From the NCBI RefSeq assembly GCF_965237655.1, contig NZ_CBDEGB010000002.1, positions 930,001-994,000 of the forward strand: a DNA stretch of 64,000 nucleotides, given 5' to 3'. This DNA is from Poriferisodalis sp965237655 (GTDB taxonomy: Bacteria > Actinomycetota > Acidimicrobiia > Acidimicrobiales > Poriferisodalaceae). Both the position numbers and the translations under genes were made by a program. Below, one piece after another: positions 25,453 to 34,936 of the stretch. Numbering within the stretch: position 1 is the first letter of the stretch; the number at the start of each line of letters is the position of its first letter. A model generated the notes under the pieces. The model saw only the letters and a list, made by a program, of their open reading frames with translations. It ran no database searches and was not told the DNA's origin.

Positions 25453-28400
25453 ATGCACACATCGCCAAGCGTCGATGACGCACACCTCCGGGTCCGCTCA
25501 GACAACCAGCACAGCCGCGTCGCAACAGTGCTGGGGCGGTTGCTCACAGTCGCTGCGCTGTCTGTTGTGGTTTGGGGTGCGTCAGAGGCACTCTCACCCG
25601 AACCGGCGGCGGCCCACGACTGCACTGCGACCTACGGACCGAACGGGTTCAGCTACCCCGGGGACAACAACGGCCACGGGCACTTCTGCGGGGTGAGACG
25701 ACCGGACCCGGTTACAGACCCTGATCCCGTCACAGACCCTGATCCCGTCACAGACCCCGATCCCGTCACAGACCCCGATCCCGTCACAGACCCCGATCCG
25801 GAGAGCTTGACCCCTGTGGAGCGCCCGGTGGGGGGACAGCACAGCAGTCCCCACAGCTACTCGCATCCGGATCACTCAAATCGCAGCCACTGCCCGGACG
25901 GCGATCACTACTACCACGGCCTGTACTCGTACGAACAAGGCTGCGACATCGTGACAGACCCCGATCCGGAGAGCTTGACCCCTGTGGAGCGCCCGGTGGG
26001 GGGACAGCACAGCAGTCCGCACAGCTACTCGCATCCGGATCACCCGGATCGCAGCCACTGCCCAGACGGCGATCACTACTACCACGGCCTGTACTCATAC
26101 GAACAAGGCTGCGACATCGAGACAGATCCCGCTGATCCCGCTGATCCCGTTCAGAATCAGGGCTGCGGCGGCGGCGAGCACGAGCACACCTACAACAATC
26201 TCAACGGCTGGTGCCACCTCGATCACACCGCAGCGAACGGCGACTGCCGAACGCATCGTGCTGACGGCACACACCTGAACAGCCCGTGCCAGACGCAGGA
26301 AGGAACACTGTCGTGTCTGAGCGGTCTGCATGCTCACATCTACAGCGATCCCAACGGCTGGTGCCACGGCGACCACATCGCAGAGAACGGCGACTGCCGT
26401 GCTCATCGCCCTGACGGCACGCACCGGGCAGGAACCTGCCCCGGCGACGGCATCAACACCGACGTCGATCAAGGCGACGGCATCGAAGACGTCGGTCACA
26501 GCCCTGGGGAGTTCGCGTCGGGCAACTGCGGCGGCGGGCACAAGCCGGAACTGCACCTCATCACAGGGATCACGACCTGTGTGCCGCTGGACCCCGAAGC
26601 CGATCTGATGGGCCGTGTGCAGTGCTTGATTCGCGACACCGAGGACTCCACGAACCTGCACACCACCACCTATTTGGCTGACGACCCGCCGGGCTGCCCG
26701 CCGGATTTCGACTTTGACGACGTGTGGCAGGACCGCTGCACGAGCGCAACCGACACCGATCTGGGCACCTGGGACCCCGCTTTGAACAACGGCGCAGGCG
26801 GATGCACCGGGGACGTCAACGCGGACGGCGAGCACGGACGGCCCTGCTTCGACGGCACATCATGGGTCGTGGTCTATGTGGACACAGTGGGCTGCGGCGC
26901 ATCGCAGTGCCCTGTGCCGGGCGAGCCGGGCAACTTCATCGCCGGCACCAACGGGCAGAACTGTGAGAGCACCACAGGCGGCACCACCGTGGACGCCGTG
27001 CTGTGCTGGGACGGCATCTACCGCCCGCCCGGATCGTGTCCCGTGCGGCCGCCGTCACAACCGACTCCGACGACGCCGCAGCAGCCACGCGTAGGCAGCC
27101 TGGAAGCCTGCCGGTCCAGCACCGCCGTGCGACTGGCATGGTCCGCTGTCACTGTTGCCAATGCGCAAACCGGCAATGCGCTCGGCGGCTGGCAGGTCCA
27201 GTCAGGGATACAGGGCTCATCGGCGACAACCACTGTCGATATCGCCGCAGCGGATCGTTCCTATGAGCGTTCGCTGTCCACTTCGAATGCGTGGACGATC
27301 ACGATAACCCCAGTGCTCTCGTCTGGGACCGTCGGCCAGAACTCTGCCTCGATCAATATTCCGACAGGCAACCCGGTTTGGGGCCAGTGCACGGTGCTGG
27401 CGCTGCCGACCCCGACTGTGACAGCGTGCCGTTCCACCACGGGCGTCGAAGTCGAGTGGACAGTGCCGTCGGGCAGGTGGGCGACAGGTTCGGGTTGGGC
27501 CTTGGACGCCCATGTGTGGCACGGCCAGGGCGGCTATGGAAGCCCGCTGTTCGCGTACAGCACCCTCAACGGCAACCTGATCGGGTGGGGCGACGGTTCG
27601 ATCACGCTGGCGGTCCCGGCTGGCACCGAGGTGATGGTCACTGTGATCGCCTACGACGACGGTCCCCCGAACCGGCACGGCACCGCCGCCCAGGACGACG
27701 CCCAAGCACAGCCGGAGCCTGGCTGCGGCGTGCCGCCCACGCCCGCTGCCCCCGCCACGCTCGCTGACCCGGCGCCGAGGCTGACCTGCGGGCCGGCGAC
27801 CTTCGACGGGAATTTCCCCGACTGGGCCGACAGCGCCGCGGCGAACTGGGAGCGCGAGTCCGAGTACGAGGTCGAGTACGAGGATTCCTCGTCGGTGTGG
27901 CAGACGCTCGCGCTGACCGAGAACTCCCGCGGCAGCTACGAGTTCAGCGGCCCGACCGATCCGGGCAACCCGGTGGACATCCGTGTGCGCGCCCGCTGTC
28001 GTCAGCGCCAGCGAGCGGGCGGCGTCTGGTCGGCGTGGTCGGGCTGGAGCGCTTGGAGCACCCAGTATGCCCACAGCACCCCGAGGTGCCCGGCGATTGC
28101 GCCTCCGATCCCGACGCCGCCGACCGCCGCGGCCCCGACGAATCTCGCCGTGGACTGCACCGCTGCCAACGGCATCTTCACAGCGCAGGCAACCTGGGAT
28201 GCGCCGTCGAACACGAGCACCATGCAGTACCGGCACACGATCTCGTGGTCGGTGAACGCAAGCGGGACGACCACGACGCACACCGCCGGTCCGCAGTCGG
28301 GCCGCAGCGCGTCCATCAGCAGCGTCCACCAGACCATCGGAGTAGGCGACGTCACCACCGTGTCAGTCACCACCGAGGCCCGAGCACGGGCATACGCCAA

Positions 28401-28725
28401 CGGCCGCTACTCGGCGTGGTCGGCATTCGGCGCAGCCTCCGCTGCGGCCTCCGCAACCGACAGCACCGGCTGCCCGACGCCGGTAGTGCATCAGCCGTGC
28501 ACCGGCAGCCCGTCGCTGCTCGCAGCGGTGTACCCGGCGGGGCACCCCGAGCCGTACACCGACGCGAACCGCAACGGCGTATGGGACCCCGGCGAGGTAT
28601 TCATCGACCTCGACGGCGACCTCACATGGACCGCCGACGTCGGCGGCGTGCCGACAGGGGACTGCTGGCCGCCCGGCCACATCTGCCTGCAGCCCGGTGA
28701 GGTCTGCCTGGCGATGGGAAGCTGA
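25453..28725 (+). CDS. Large secreted repeat protein (1090 aa) with Fn3-like domains
   Basis: ATG 25453 follows cggaggtacctg, a clear ribosome site. A signal peptide spans about residues 29-54 (LLTVAALSVVVWGASEAL). Then come a His/Asp-rich segment (YPGDNNGHGHFCG), four DPDPVT repeats, and two 56-aa units with SYSHPDH, CPDGDHYYHGLYSYEQGC. Two further Cys/His modules follow (NGWCHLDHTAANGDC; NGWCHGDHIAENGDC). The second half, from about residue 540, has three or more fibronectin-III-like domains (VEVEWTVPSG; WSAWSGWSAWS). The end holds a calcium-loop-like DANRNGVWDPGEVFIDLDGD. The many His/Asp/Cys residues suggest metal binding and disulfides at the cell surface. No enzyme motif is seen, and the function is unknown. 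Confidence 0.8.
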   Translation: MHTSPSVDDAHLRVRSDNQHSRVATVLGRLLTVAALSVVVWGASEALSPEPAAAHDCTATYGPNGFSYPGDNNGHGHFCGVRRPDPVTDPDPVTDPDPVTDPDPVTDPDPVTDPDPESLTPVERPVGGQHSSPHSYSHPDHSNRSHCPDGDHYYHGLYSYEQGCDIVTDPDPESLTPVERPVGGQHSSPHSYSHPDHPDRSHCPDGDHYYHGLYSYEQGCDIETDPADPADPVQNQGCGGGEHEHTYNNLNGWCHLDHTAANGDCRTHRADGTHLNSPCQTQEGTLSCLSGLHAHIYSDPNGWCHGDHIAENGDCRAHRPDGTHRAGTCPGDGINTDVDQGDGIEDVGHSPGEFASGNCGGGHKPELHLITGITTCVPLDPEADLMGRVQCLIRDTEDSTNLHTTTYLADDPPGCPPDFDFDDVWQDRCTSATDTDLGTWDPALNNGAGGCTGDVNADGEHGRPCFDGTSWVVVYVDTVGCGASQCPVPGEPGNFIAGTNGQNCESTTGGTTVDAVLCWDGIYRPPGSCPVRPPSQPTPTTPQQPRVGSLEACRSSTAVRLAWSAVTVANAQTGNALGGWQVQSGIQGSSATTTVDIAAADRSYERSLSTSNAWTITITPVLSSGTVGQNSASINIPTGNPVWGQCTVLALPTPTVTACRSTTGVEVEWTVPSGRWATGSGWALDAHVWHGQGGYGSPLFAYSTLNGNLIGWGDGSITLAVPAGTEVMVTVIAYDDGPPNRHGTAAQDDAQAQPEPGCGVPPTPAAPATLADPAPRLTCGPATFDGNFPDWADSAAANWERESEYEVEYEDSSSVWQTLALTENSRGSYEFSGPTDPGNPVDIRVRARCRQRQRAGGVWSAWSGWSAWSTQYAHSTPRCPAIAPPIPTPPTAAAPTNLAVDCTAANGIFTAQATWDAPSNTSTMQYRHTISWSVNASGTTTTHTAGPQSGRSASISSVHQTIGVGDVTTVSVTTEARARAYANGRYSAWSAFGAASAAASATDSTGCPTPVVHQPCTGSPSLLAAVYPAGHPEPYTDANRNGVWDPGEVFIDLDGDLTWTADVGGVPTGDCWPPGHICLQPGEVCLAMGS
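25789..26124 (+). repeat. Tandem 168-bp duplication inside the large secreted protein
   Basis: Two neighbouring 168-bp units (25789-25956 and 25957-26124) differ at only a few bases and encode 56-aa modules. They are preceded by four 18-bp units (25717-25788) encoding DPDPVT. Both periods keep the reading frame, so copy number can change without breaking the gene. Confidence 0.9.
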
Positions 28726-28813
28726 GCAGGATGGGCATCGAGGCGTGCGGAGCGCCGAAGCCAGGCACATCTGATCGCGATGAGGTGAACCCTGCCTGCT
28801 GAGAGGGAGTTGA

Positions 28814-28984
28814 TTGGTAACGGTTGTCATGACGTGGCGCGAGGGAGACACGACGAGCACGATCTATGATGTGCTGCGCGACGAGCCTGCGATCGTCAGC
28901 GAAATCGCAGCCGAGTGCGGCATCCCGCGCGAGTGGCTGACACAAATCTGGCGACTCGCCGAGCCTCCAGCGGACTCATCCTGA
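28814..28984 (+). CDS. Small protein with helix-turn-helix-like segment
   Basis: This short frame encodes 56 aa from TTG 28814 (ribosome site agagggag five bases upstream) or 51 aa from ATG 28829. The segment DEPAIVSEIAAECGIPREWL has the pattern of a helix-turn-helix (hydrophobic, A-x-x-x-G-I, second helix), followed by TQIWRLAEPP. It lies between the secreted protein and the end of the defence locus, on the opposite strand to the latter. It could be a small regulator; support is codon pattern and ribosome site only. Confidence 0.35.
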   Translation: MVTVVMTWREGDTTSTIYDVLRDEPAIVSEIAAECGIPREWLTQIWRLAEPPADSS

Positions 28985-29124
28985 CGGTCTGCGCCAACGA
29001 TGGGGGAGCATCGCGAGTTGAGTGCTGCTGCGTCAGCTCATCGCACCCGAGGCCTGAGCAATTGTCAGTGAGGCTCAGTCGAGCGGTTCTACAAACGCAT
29101 GCGAGGGCCAAGAGGTGCCTAGGT

Positions 29125-30756
29125 TCAACGCTGTCGGAGCCACTCGGCATCGTCAGGACCGGGGCGAGCTAGCGCGGCGGCAACTTCTGTCGCGATGCCA
29201 AAGGCATGTTCGTCCTTTAGCGCAGCCATCCATATGTACCGACGTGAATTCTCATCTTCAAATATATATCTTCCGCTTGCGTCATGTTGCGCAACGATTT
29301 CACCAGGGGGATTTGTGCCAGGCTGAAAGACGGCCACTTCCAATTCCGACAGTCTTGATGCGAGTTCAAGGTGCACCCATGTATCGGTGTCCAATTGCAG
29401 AACTACGCGAAGCGTCTTCTGTCCCTTCCTATTTGAGTGTGGCTGCAATGGTGCAAACGGTACTCTCGTAGGCGAATCCAGTCTGACGCTGTCACATTTG
29501 GGCAGCAAGCAAAGCAGATACTGGTGGGGATTCTCGCCCTCGATTCGTACTAGGGTGCCGATCGCCAGACATGGCGCGTGTTCCACGTATCTGGTCTTGA
29601 GGTTCAGCAACGCTGCGAAGCGTCGATTCGAGAGTTCTGCTGTCGCTTGATCGATTGTAAAGACCTCGGTACTGCTCGGAACCAGCTTGCTTTTTCCACC
29701 TTTCGGTAGTCGGCTGGAGTCAGCATCGATCCCCTGTCTCAAGAGGACTCTCCAATTTTCTCTCGCATCAAGGTTGCCATCAAATGTAAAGGGTGAGGCC
29801 AGCAACTCAGAATCGGCCTCGTCGAGCCACATATCTATTGCATCGGCGTCGGCGTGGGCTCCGGGCTTCGCTTCTTCAAGTATGGACAAGATCTCGGCTC
29901 CGAGCGCCCTGACCAGTTGGTCTTCGGATTCGGGCGGGTGCGGTAGCAGCATTCTATGTCCGAGGTATGCAGCGTCTAAGTCTTGGCTAAACTGTGCTAG
30001 CATCTTATGGGCGTTGTCTCGGATCGCTGCGGCACCAGCTACTGCGACATTGGGCAGGAGTCCAGTCGTTAGGCGGCTAAATTCATCTAGCAGCTTGTCG
30101 GCAAGACCATCTTCGCTGACTTCCTCCGCTCCGAGGGCGCGGGTTTGGTCATTCAGTGTGTCGGGTTTAGCCAAGATGACTACTCGGAGTGACTTAGTGG
30201 CCATGTGGCAACGGTCGGCCATGTGCACATCTTGGTCGCAAATCTCGTGGAGCAGGTCTTCGATACGGTCTGCAATTCTGGCAATGCCAGGTTCGCCGGT
30301 ATAGATTGCAACTAGACGCAGCCTTGGCGTGTCGCTATCCGCCTCAAGTATTCTGTGAATGATCTCAAGAGCTGAATCGCCGGTCGACTCTTCTAGCTTC
30401 CAGTCGAGAATGACGATGTCGGCTCGCATGGCTGTGCTATAGACGCGGTCCTGATATGAATCGTCGGTTCCTGTCGTGAGAACAGCGCAGACGGCTCCTA
30501 TCCGTGCGAACGCATCAATGACCTGTCCAGCGTTTAAGCGTACTTCGAACGTTTCTCGTGACCTACCCGCACTCGGCGCTATGTCACCAGGAAATTCCGG
30601 GGGAACAAGTGACTGGGGACTCGTGGGCGGCGCGGGCAAAGTGCTCGAAGCAGACATTTCAACCTTGTCATCGAGAAGCACAACGCTCTGCAAGAAGGCC
30701 TTCGCTACTTCTTTCGATTGGGCCTGCAGATCCGAGTGCCTATGAGCGCTAACCAT
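29125..30756 (-). CDS. Response-receiver-domain protein of a predicted defence locus
   Basis: This is a 543-aa protein. Its N-terminal domain looks like a two-component receiver with an insertion. The acidic pair is in VVLLDDKVEM, the phosphoacceptor Asp follows strand ADIVILD in ILDWKLEESTGDSAL, and a Thr ends the next strand (LVAIYTGE). The usual receiver Lys is not obvious. The remaining 350 residues are mixed helices and strands without a motif I know (DMWLDEADSELLASPF; GTLVRIEGENPHQYLLCLLP). ATG 30756 overlaps the end of the upstream ATPase gene by eight bases (ATGGTTAG), so the pair is coupled and probably forms a sensor/receiver couple. Codon use is less GC-rich than in core genes, indicating transfer. 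Confidence 0.7.
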   Translation of the reverse strand: MVSAHRHSDLQAQSKEVAKAFLQSVVLLDDKVEMSASSTLPAPPTSPQSLVPPEFPGDIAPSAGRSRETFEVRLNAGQVIDAFARIGAVCAVLTTGTDDSYQDRVYSTAMRADIVILDWKLEESTGDSALEIIHRILEADSDTPRLRLVAIYTGEPGIARIADRIEDLLHEICDQDVHMADRCHMATKSLRVVILAKPDTLNDQTRALGAEEVSEDGLADKLLDEFSRLTTGLLPNVAVAGAAAIRDNAHKMLAQFSQDLDAAYLGHRMLLPHPPESEDQLVRALGAEILSILEEAKPGAHADADAIDMWLDEADSELLASPFTFDGNLDARENWRVLLRQGIDADSSRLPKGGKSKLVPSSTEVFTIDQATAELSNRRFAALLNLKTRYVEHAPCLAIGTLVRIEGENPHQYLLCLLPKCDSVRLDSPTRVPFAPLQPHSNRKGQKTLRVVLQLDTDTWVHLELASRLSELEVAVFQPGTNPPGEIVAQHDASGRYIFEDENSRRYIWMAALKDEHAFGIATEVAAALARPGPDDAEWLRQR

Positions 30757-33718
30757 CGACGTCCGCCGGAATCGGTTGAACAGCGAATGTCGTACCAACC
30801 TCCTCAACTTTGTCTACCAGCAGCAGCTCATAATAGGTCTTGTTGAGTACGTCCTTCGAAATATAGAGTCCGAGCCCTCTACCAGCAGGTTTTCTCGTGA
30901 ATCCCATCTCAAAAATCGCTTCAGAGTCTTGACGCAAGATTCCGGGTCCGTTGTCGGAGATCAGCATCGTATCCCCTTGTGCGTCGAGCCTGATTTCCCG
31001 CGGGGGTTGCTGATCACGTAGCCAGTAGATTGCGTTATCGATGAGATTGACAAACACCGGGTAGAAGGTAGATGGATGTCCCATGAAGCGATGCCGCTGA
31101 AATGCACGCGTGGCAGTTAGGCTGACGTCGTGCCTTCCAAGCCGATCGTCAAAGAGATCTTCGAGAAACTTACTGAGATCGCTTCCTCTGATTTCGATCT
31201 CGGTCTTTCGTTGGCGATTATGAAACGGCGTGAATAGAGCCAGGTAGTTGTCAAGATGATCGAAGCCCGCGCTCATCCCTTCGTACATTTCCGCGAGCTG
31301 ATCATTGACATCAGCCCAGGCATGGAAGCGCTGGAGGTTCTTTCTGATCGAACGGATCACTGCCTGGAATTCATGGTCTATGATCTCGACGGCCATGCCT
31401 AGCTGCGTGAGTTGTAAGTCGAAGTCTGCCCGTTCTTGCAGTTCTAGCAGCTCCTCTTCCATCGCGCCGATGGTGTCTGATGCAGTCGCTATCTCTCCGT
31501 CGGCATCTAGCTCGACGGAAATGGCGGACAGTTGGTTTGTAATCGCGTCGACGAGGTACTTTCTCTTGCTTGCTGTGTCCCTGATGTCGGATTCGATTCC
31601 AAGCCTCAAATCGACGAGATTGGAGTCGCTCATATCATCTACATTCGTCTGTTGAATGCGCGAGGCTATTTCATTGAGGTGTGACTCTAGGCCCATGATG
31701 GCGTTCTGTACAGCTTCAGTAACCTTCTTGGTGGTATCGCGCAGTTGCATTTCGGTGTATCGGCGGCTTGTGCCGAGTTCGTGTCTAGCGAGATGCTGTG
31801 CCTCTGAAACGGCTGCATCAAATCGCTGACGCCTCGCCAAGTTCAATCCCTCCGTTGCTTCAGCTATGTCTTCCCGAATTGTCTCCAAGCTCGGCTGTAC
31901 ATATTCGGCATCAAAGCCCGCGTATTCTTCTTGGTAGGCGTTCAGGTCTCGGCGTAGTGCTTTCGGTATTGCGAATCCGCGCTGGGCTGGTATGCGGAGA
32001 GCGTCACCAACTGCCACAACTACTGATGTCGCTTGCGATTCTGCCCGAATGATAGCCCTGAGTCGATCATCCTCATCTGCGAGCCTGTGTGCGGCACGCA
32101 ACCGTCTGGACAATGCATCCAACGCAGCGTCCACTTGTCGTCTCGGCTCGTGGCTCGCGATGGCTGCTCCTCGCTCTTCGAGAAGACTTCGCAAGTTAGC
32201 TCTACGCTCGCGCGCACGTTCAGCGTGCTTGGCGCGCAGCTTGGCTTGTCGGTCTAGTTCACTCTTGGTCTGTTGATATTGAGCGCCTCGGGCAGCTTCG
32301 GTGCGGAAATAGTCCGCGGCAAGCTGAATCAAGAAGTTTTCGAGTATTGCGCGAAACGTCCGGTACGCCGAATTATCTCGGAAACCCTCACGGCCCGCCT
32401 TCTCCACTAGTCGGCTCGCACTCTCTACCGGAAGTTCGATCGCTCCGAACATTCTGCGATATGAAAAAAAGTAGTAGGCTGCACCAAGATTTCGTCGAAC
32501 CTCCACGCCGAGAAAGTCGAAATCGGTGTTGCCGTAGGGCAACACTCGGATTCCATTACGATAAATATATAGGCCGCCCATTCTGTCAAGTTTTGCCGCG
32601 AGCTGGCTCCACTGATCGTGAGGCATGCGAGATTCCCGCGACGCTCCTTGCAAATAGGCAAAGTCAATAGAGAAAGGGCCGCAAGCGGTTGGGTGCCCCT
32701 TCGCTTCCGGCCATGGGATAACGTGCTCTTCAGGTTCAATGCCATAAACCGAAACGGTACCGACGAATTGCCCGTAATCATCGAATTCTCCGCGTATGTG
32801 ATGATCTGCGTCTTTGAATTCGCTGGGTGTAAAGAATTCTTGTGTGCCGATTATCGATTCTGAGAGATCGTTGGAAAGATGATCTCGAAACGACGTTGTA
32901 ATGACTGGTTCAGCGCGATCGGGAATCATGGTGTTAGTGAAACCCATGAGAGTCTTTTGCAAATCGCCAATTCTGCGCTGCTCCGGCTTAGCATCTAGCG
33001 CAATGGCAAGCATCGGATCGGTTGGTTGAATGTAGAAATGGGTGCCGACTGTGTCTGGCTCTAACCGTGCTGACTGAAAGCGATCTTGGAGGCGGCTGAC
33101 GTTGAAGGACGCGTCATCGAGTTGTTGGTTGATTTCATCGATAAGTTGGGATCCGAAACCAGCACCTATCTGCCGTAGATTATCGCGAACTATCTCGACT
33201 AGAAGGAGTAGATCGTCCGTATCCGGCAGGACCCCGTCATTGAATTCGAGAACCGGTACCTCTATCTCGTCGAGTGGTAAACCGGGCAATGTGAATAGGG
33301 ACCAATTGACGAACGACGCAATAGTGGGATAAATTCCGTCAGTTCGCTTGGCGCGCGTTACGAGGAGAACTTGTGGTCCTATCGCAGCGATCGCTAGCCG
33401 TCCGATTCCCTTTTCGCCCGTTGGTACGCGCCGAGCAAGTCCTAAATCATTGGCAACAGAATCTAGGCTAGTGTCTCTGGTCAGTTTGCTATCGGTTCCG
33501 AGTACTAACCACTTTTCCGAAATGTCCTTCGGGGTCATGCCCAGTCCATCGTCTCTCAAGACAAGAAGCCGTTCAGGCCGATAGAAGTCTGCCTCTACGC
33601 GTGTCGCGTAGGCGTCGTGGGCGTTCTTGAAGACTTCACTGATAGCCGTCGGAATGCCCGCGATCTGCTGGCGTCCCAGCATGTCAACCGTTCGCGCGCT
33701 GGTACGAAACCTAGGCAC
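30749..33718 (-). CDS. Dual GHKL ATPase (Hsp90/MORC-like N-terminus, histidine-kinase-like C-terminus)
   Basis: This 989-aa protein has two ATP-binding modules. The N-terminal one has E28-x-x-x-N32-x-x-D35 (SEVFKNAHDAY), D57DGLGM and GEKGIGRLA at 101-109, resembling Hsp90, MutL and MORC ATPases. A coiled-coil-rich middle (about 470-760; QQTKSELDRQAKLRAKHAERA) leads to a kinase-like end. That end has an H-box candidate His near 782 (EIIDHEFQAVIRSIRKN), an N box near 891-895 (NLIDNAIYW), G1 DNGPGI near 922, and G2 GRGLGLYIS near 946-953. It may sense a nucleic-acid or phage cue and signal to the coupled receiver protein. The 5mC methyltransferase lies 57 bp upstream. Composition is AT-richer than neighbours. 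Confidence 0.8.
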   Translation of the reverse strand: MPRFRTSARTVDMLGRQQIAGIPTAISEVFKNAHDAYATRVEADFYRPERLLVLRDDGLGMTPKDISEKWLVLGTDSKLTRDTSLDSVANDLGLARRVPTGEKGIGRLAIAAIGPQVLLVTRAKRTDGIYPTIASFVNWSLFTLPGLPLDEIEVPVLEFNDGVLPDTDDLLLLVEIVRDNLRQIGAGFGSQLIDEINQQLDDASFNVSRLQDRFQSARLEPDTVGTHFYIQPTDPMLAIALDAKPEQRRIGDLQKTLMGFTNTMIPDRAEPVITTSFRDHLSNDLSESIIGTQEFFTPSEFKDADHHIRGEFDDYGQFVGTVSVYGIEPEEHVIPWPEAKGHPTACGPFSIDFAYLQGASRESRMPHDQWSQLAAKLDRMGGLYIYRNGIRVLPYGNTDFDFLGVEVRRNLGAAYYFFSYRRMFGAIELPVESASRLVEKAGREGFRDNSAYRTFRAILENFLIQLAADYFRTEAARGAQYQQTKSELDRQAKLRAKHAERARERRANLRSLLEERGAAIASHEPRRQVDAALDALSRRLRAAHRLADEDDRLRAIIRAESQATSVVVAVGDALRIPAQRGFAIPKALRRDLNAYQEEYAGFDAEYVQPSLETIREDIAEATEGLNLARRQRFDAAVSEAQHLARHELGTSRRYTEMQLRDTTKKVTEAVQNAIMGLESHLNEIASRIQQTNVDDMSDSNLVDLRLGIESDIRDTASKRKYLVDAITNQLSAISVELDADGEIATASDTIGAMEEELLELQERADFDLQLTQLGMAVEIIDHEFQAVIRSIRKNLQRFHAWADVNDQLAEMYEGMSAGFDHLDNYLALFTPFHNRQRKTEIEIRGSDLSKFLEDLFDDRLGRHDVSLTATRAFQRHRFMGHPSTFYPVFVNLIDNAIYWLRDQQPPREIRLDAQGDTMLISDNGPGILRQDSEAIFEMGFTRKPAGRGLGLYISKDVLNKTYYELLLVDKVEEVGTTFAVQPIPADVDG

Positions 33719-33775
33719 GATTAGATTCAGACGGGGCGGTGCAGATGCTGTTCATGGGTCAAGTTGTTTGGACTA

Positions 33776-34885
33776 TTAGTAGTCGTTCTGAGAAAGTTGT
33801 TTCAGATGAGCAATGATCGATTCGCCGAAGCGTTGTGCTAGCAGTGCCGGAACGGCATTTCCGATTTGTTTGGCCTGCGAGTTCAGATTACCTGTGAACG
33901 TGAATTCAATGGGGAACGTTTGCAAGGCGGCAGCCTCTCGAATGCTGAGGGCTCGGTCCTGTTGTGGATGTCCGAAACGGCCATTGGAGTAGCTAATGCA
34001 CCGAGTCGTCAAGGCAGGCGCTGGCGCGTTCCACCTCAAGCGGCCGTAGACATCGGTGTATCCCTTGAATCCAGATCGGCGGCTATTGGGCTGGAGGTGC
34101 GGGGGCAAATCGCGCCACCCGCCTCCTGGCGGCGTTGCTCGGATTCGCTCTAGATTAAGCGGTGACAAACGGGCTGCTCGATGACTTGGCATTGTAGGAT
34201 GCGTCTCTCCTGCTGCGATTGCGGGAAGACTTCCAATCCAATCGGCCACAGTCGAGTATTTAGGGGATGGGCTGTCGGGGCCGTGCGTTTCCTTTGGATG
34301 TGCGATTGAACCCAATAGGCTCGCCATGAGCACGAGACGCCCACGTCGTTGTGGCACACCGTAATCCTGTGAGCGAATTACCCCGTGGCTCACTCGGTAG
34401 CCCAATTCGCTCAAAGCTTGTGTGAATCTTTGGAATAGGTCTTTGCCGGCACTGCCGTCTCGCAATCCGGGAACGTTCTCTGCAAAGATCAGCTCTGGCC
34501 GGTGCCTGTATACGAATCGGAGTAGGTGATAAAGAAGCTGCAATCGAGTGTCATCTGGATCTGCAACGCCGCGCCGCTGTTTAGAGAACGGCTGGCATGG
34601 TGCGCAGGCGTTGAACAACAACGGATGGTCGGCCCAGGCATCGACGAGTCCGTCAATCGCGTCCTCTGACACCTGCTCGATGTCTGCCAAGATGAACTCG
34701 GCGCCCGTGAAGTTGGATTGGAAGGTTTGCGCGGCGTCGGAGTCGTTGTCCAATCCAAAGGCGATTTCTAATCCTGCGGCGCGGAAACCAGCGCTGGCGC
34801 CTCCGCACCCGCAAAAGAAGTCAAAGACCTTTGCAGTCTTGAGCAGATTCGGCGCGGGCCGTGATCTCACCTGAAGGGTCATCAC
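33776..34885 (-). CDS. DNA (cytosine-5-)-methyltransferase
   Basis: This 369-aa enzyme methylates cytosine at C5 using S-adenosylmethionine. All core motifs are present in order: motif I FDFFCGCGGASAGF, motif IV with the catalytic Cys in ACAPCQPFSKQRRG, motif VI FAENVPGL, motif VIII QRRGRL, motif IX REAAALQTFP, and motif X GNAVP. The variable region, about 215-290, sets target specificity and cannot be read. No restriction enzyme gene is adjacent. The ATPase and receiver genes follow on the same strand, which suggests that the methyl mark is used by that pair for self-recognition. An IS-like end lies 51 bp upstream of its start. Confidence 0.93.
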   Translation of the reverse strand: MMTLQVRSRPAPNLLKTAKVFDFFCGCGGASAGFRAAGLEIAFGLDNDSDAAQTFQSNFTGAEFILADIEQVSEDAIDGLVDAWADHPLLFNACAPCQPFSKQRRGVADPDDTRLQLLYHLLRFVYRHRPELIFAENVPGLRDGSAGKDLFQRFTQALSELGYRVSHGVIRSQDYGVPQRRGRLVLMASLLGSIAHPKETHGPDSPSPKYSTVADWIGSLPAIAAGETHPTMPSHRAARLSPLNLERIRATPPGGGWRDLPPHLQPNSRRSGFKGYTDVYGRLRWNAPAPALTTRCISYSNGRFGHPQQDRALSIREAAALQTFPIEFTFTGNLNSQAKQIGNAVPALLAQRFGESIIAHLKQLSQNDY

Positions 34886-34936
34886 TCGGCCCCGCCCGTG
34901 TTGGCAGACGACTTAGCGCTCATGGTAGCGGCAGCG

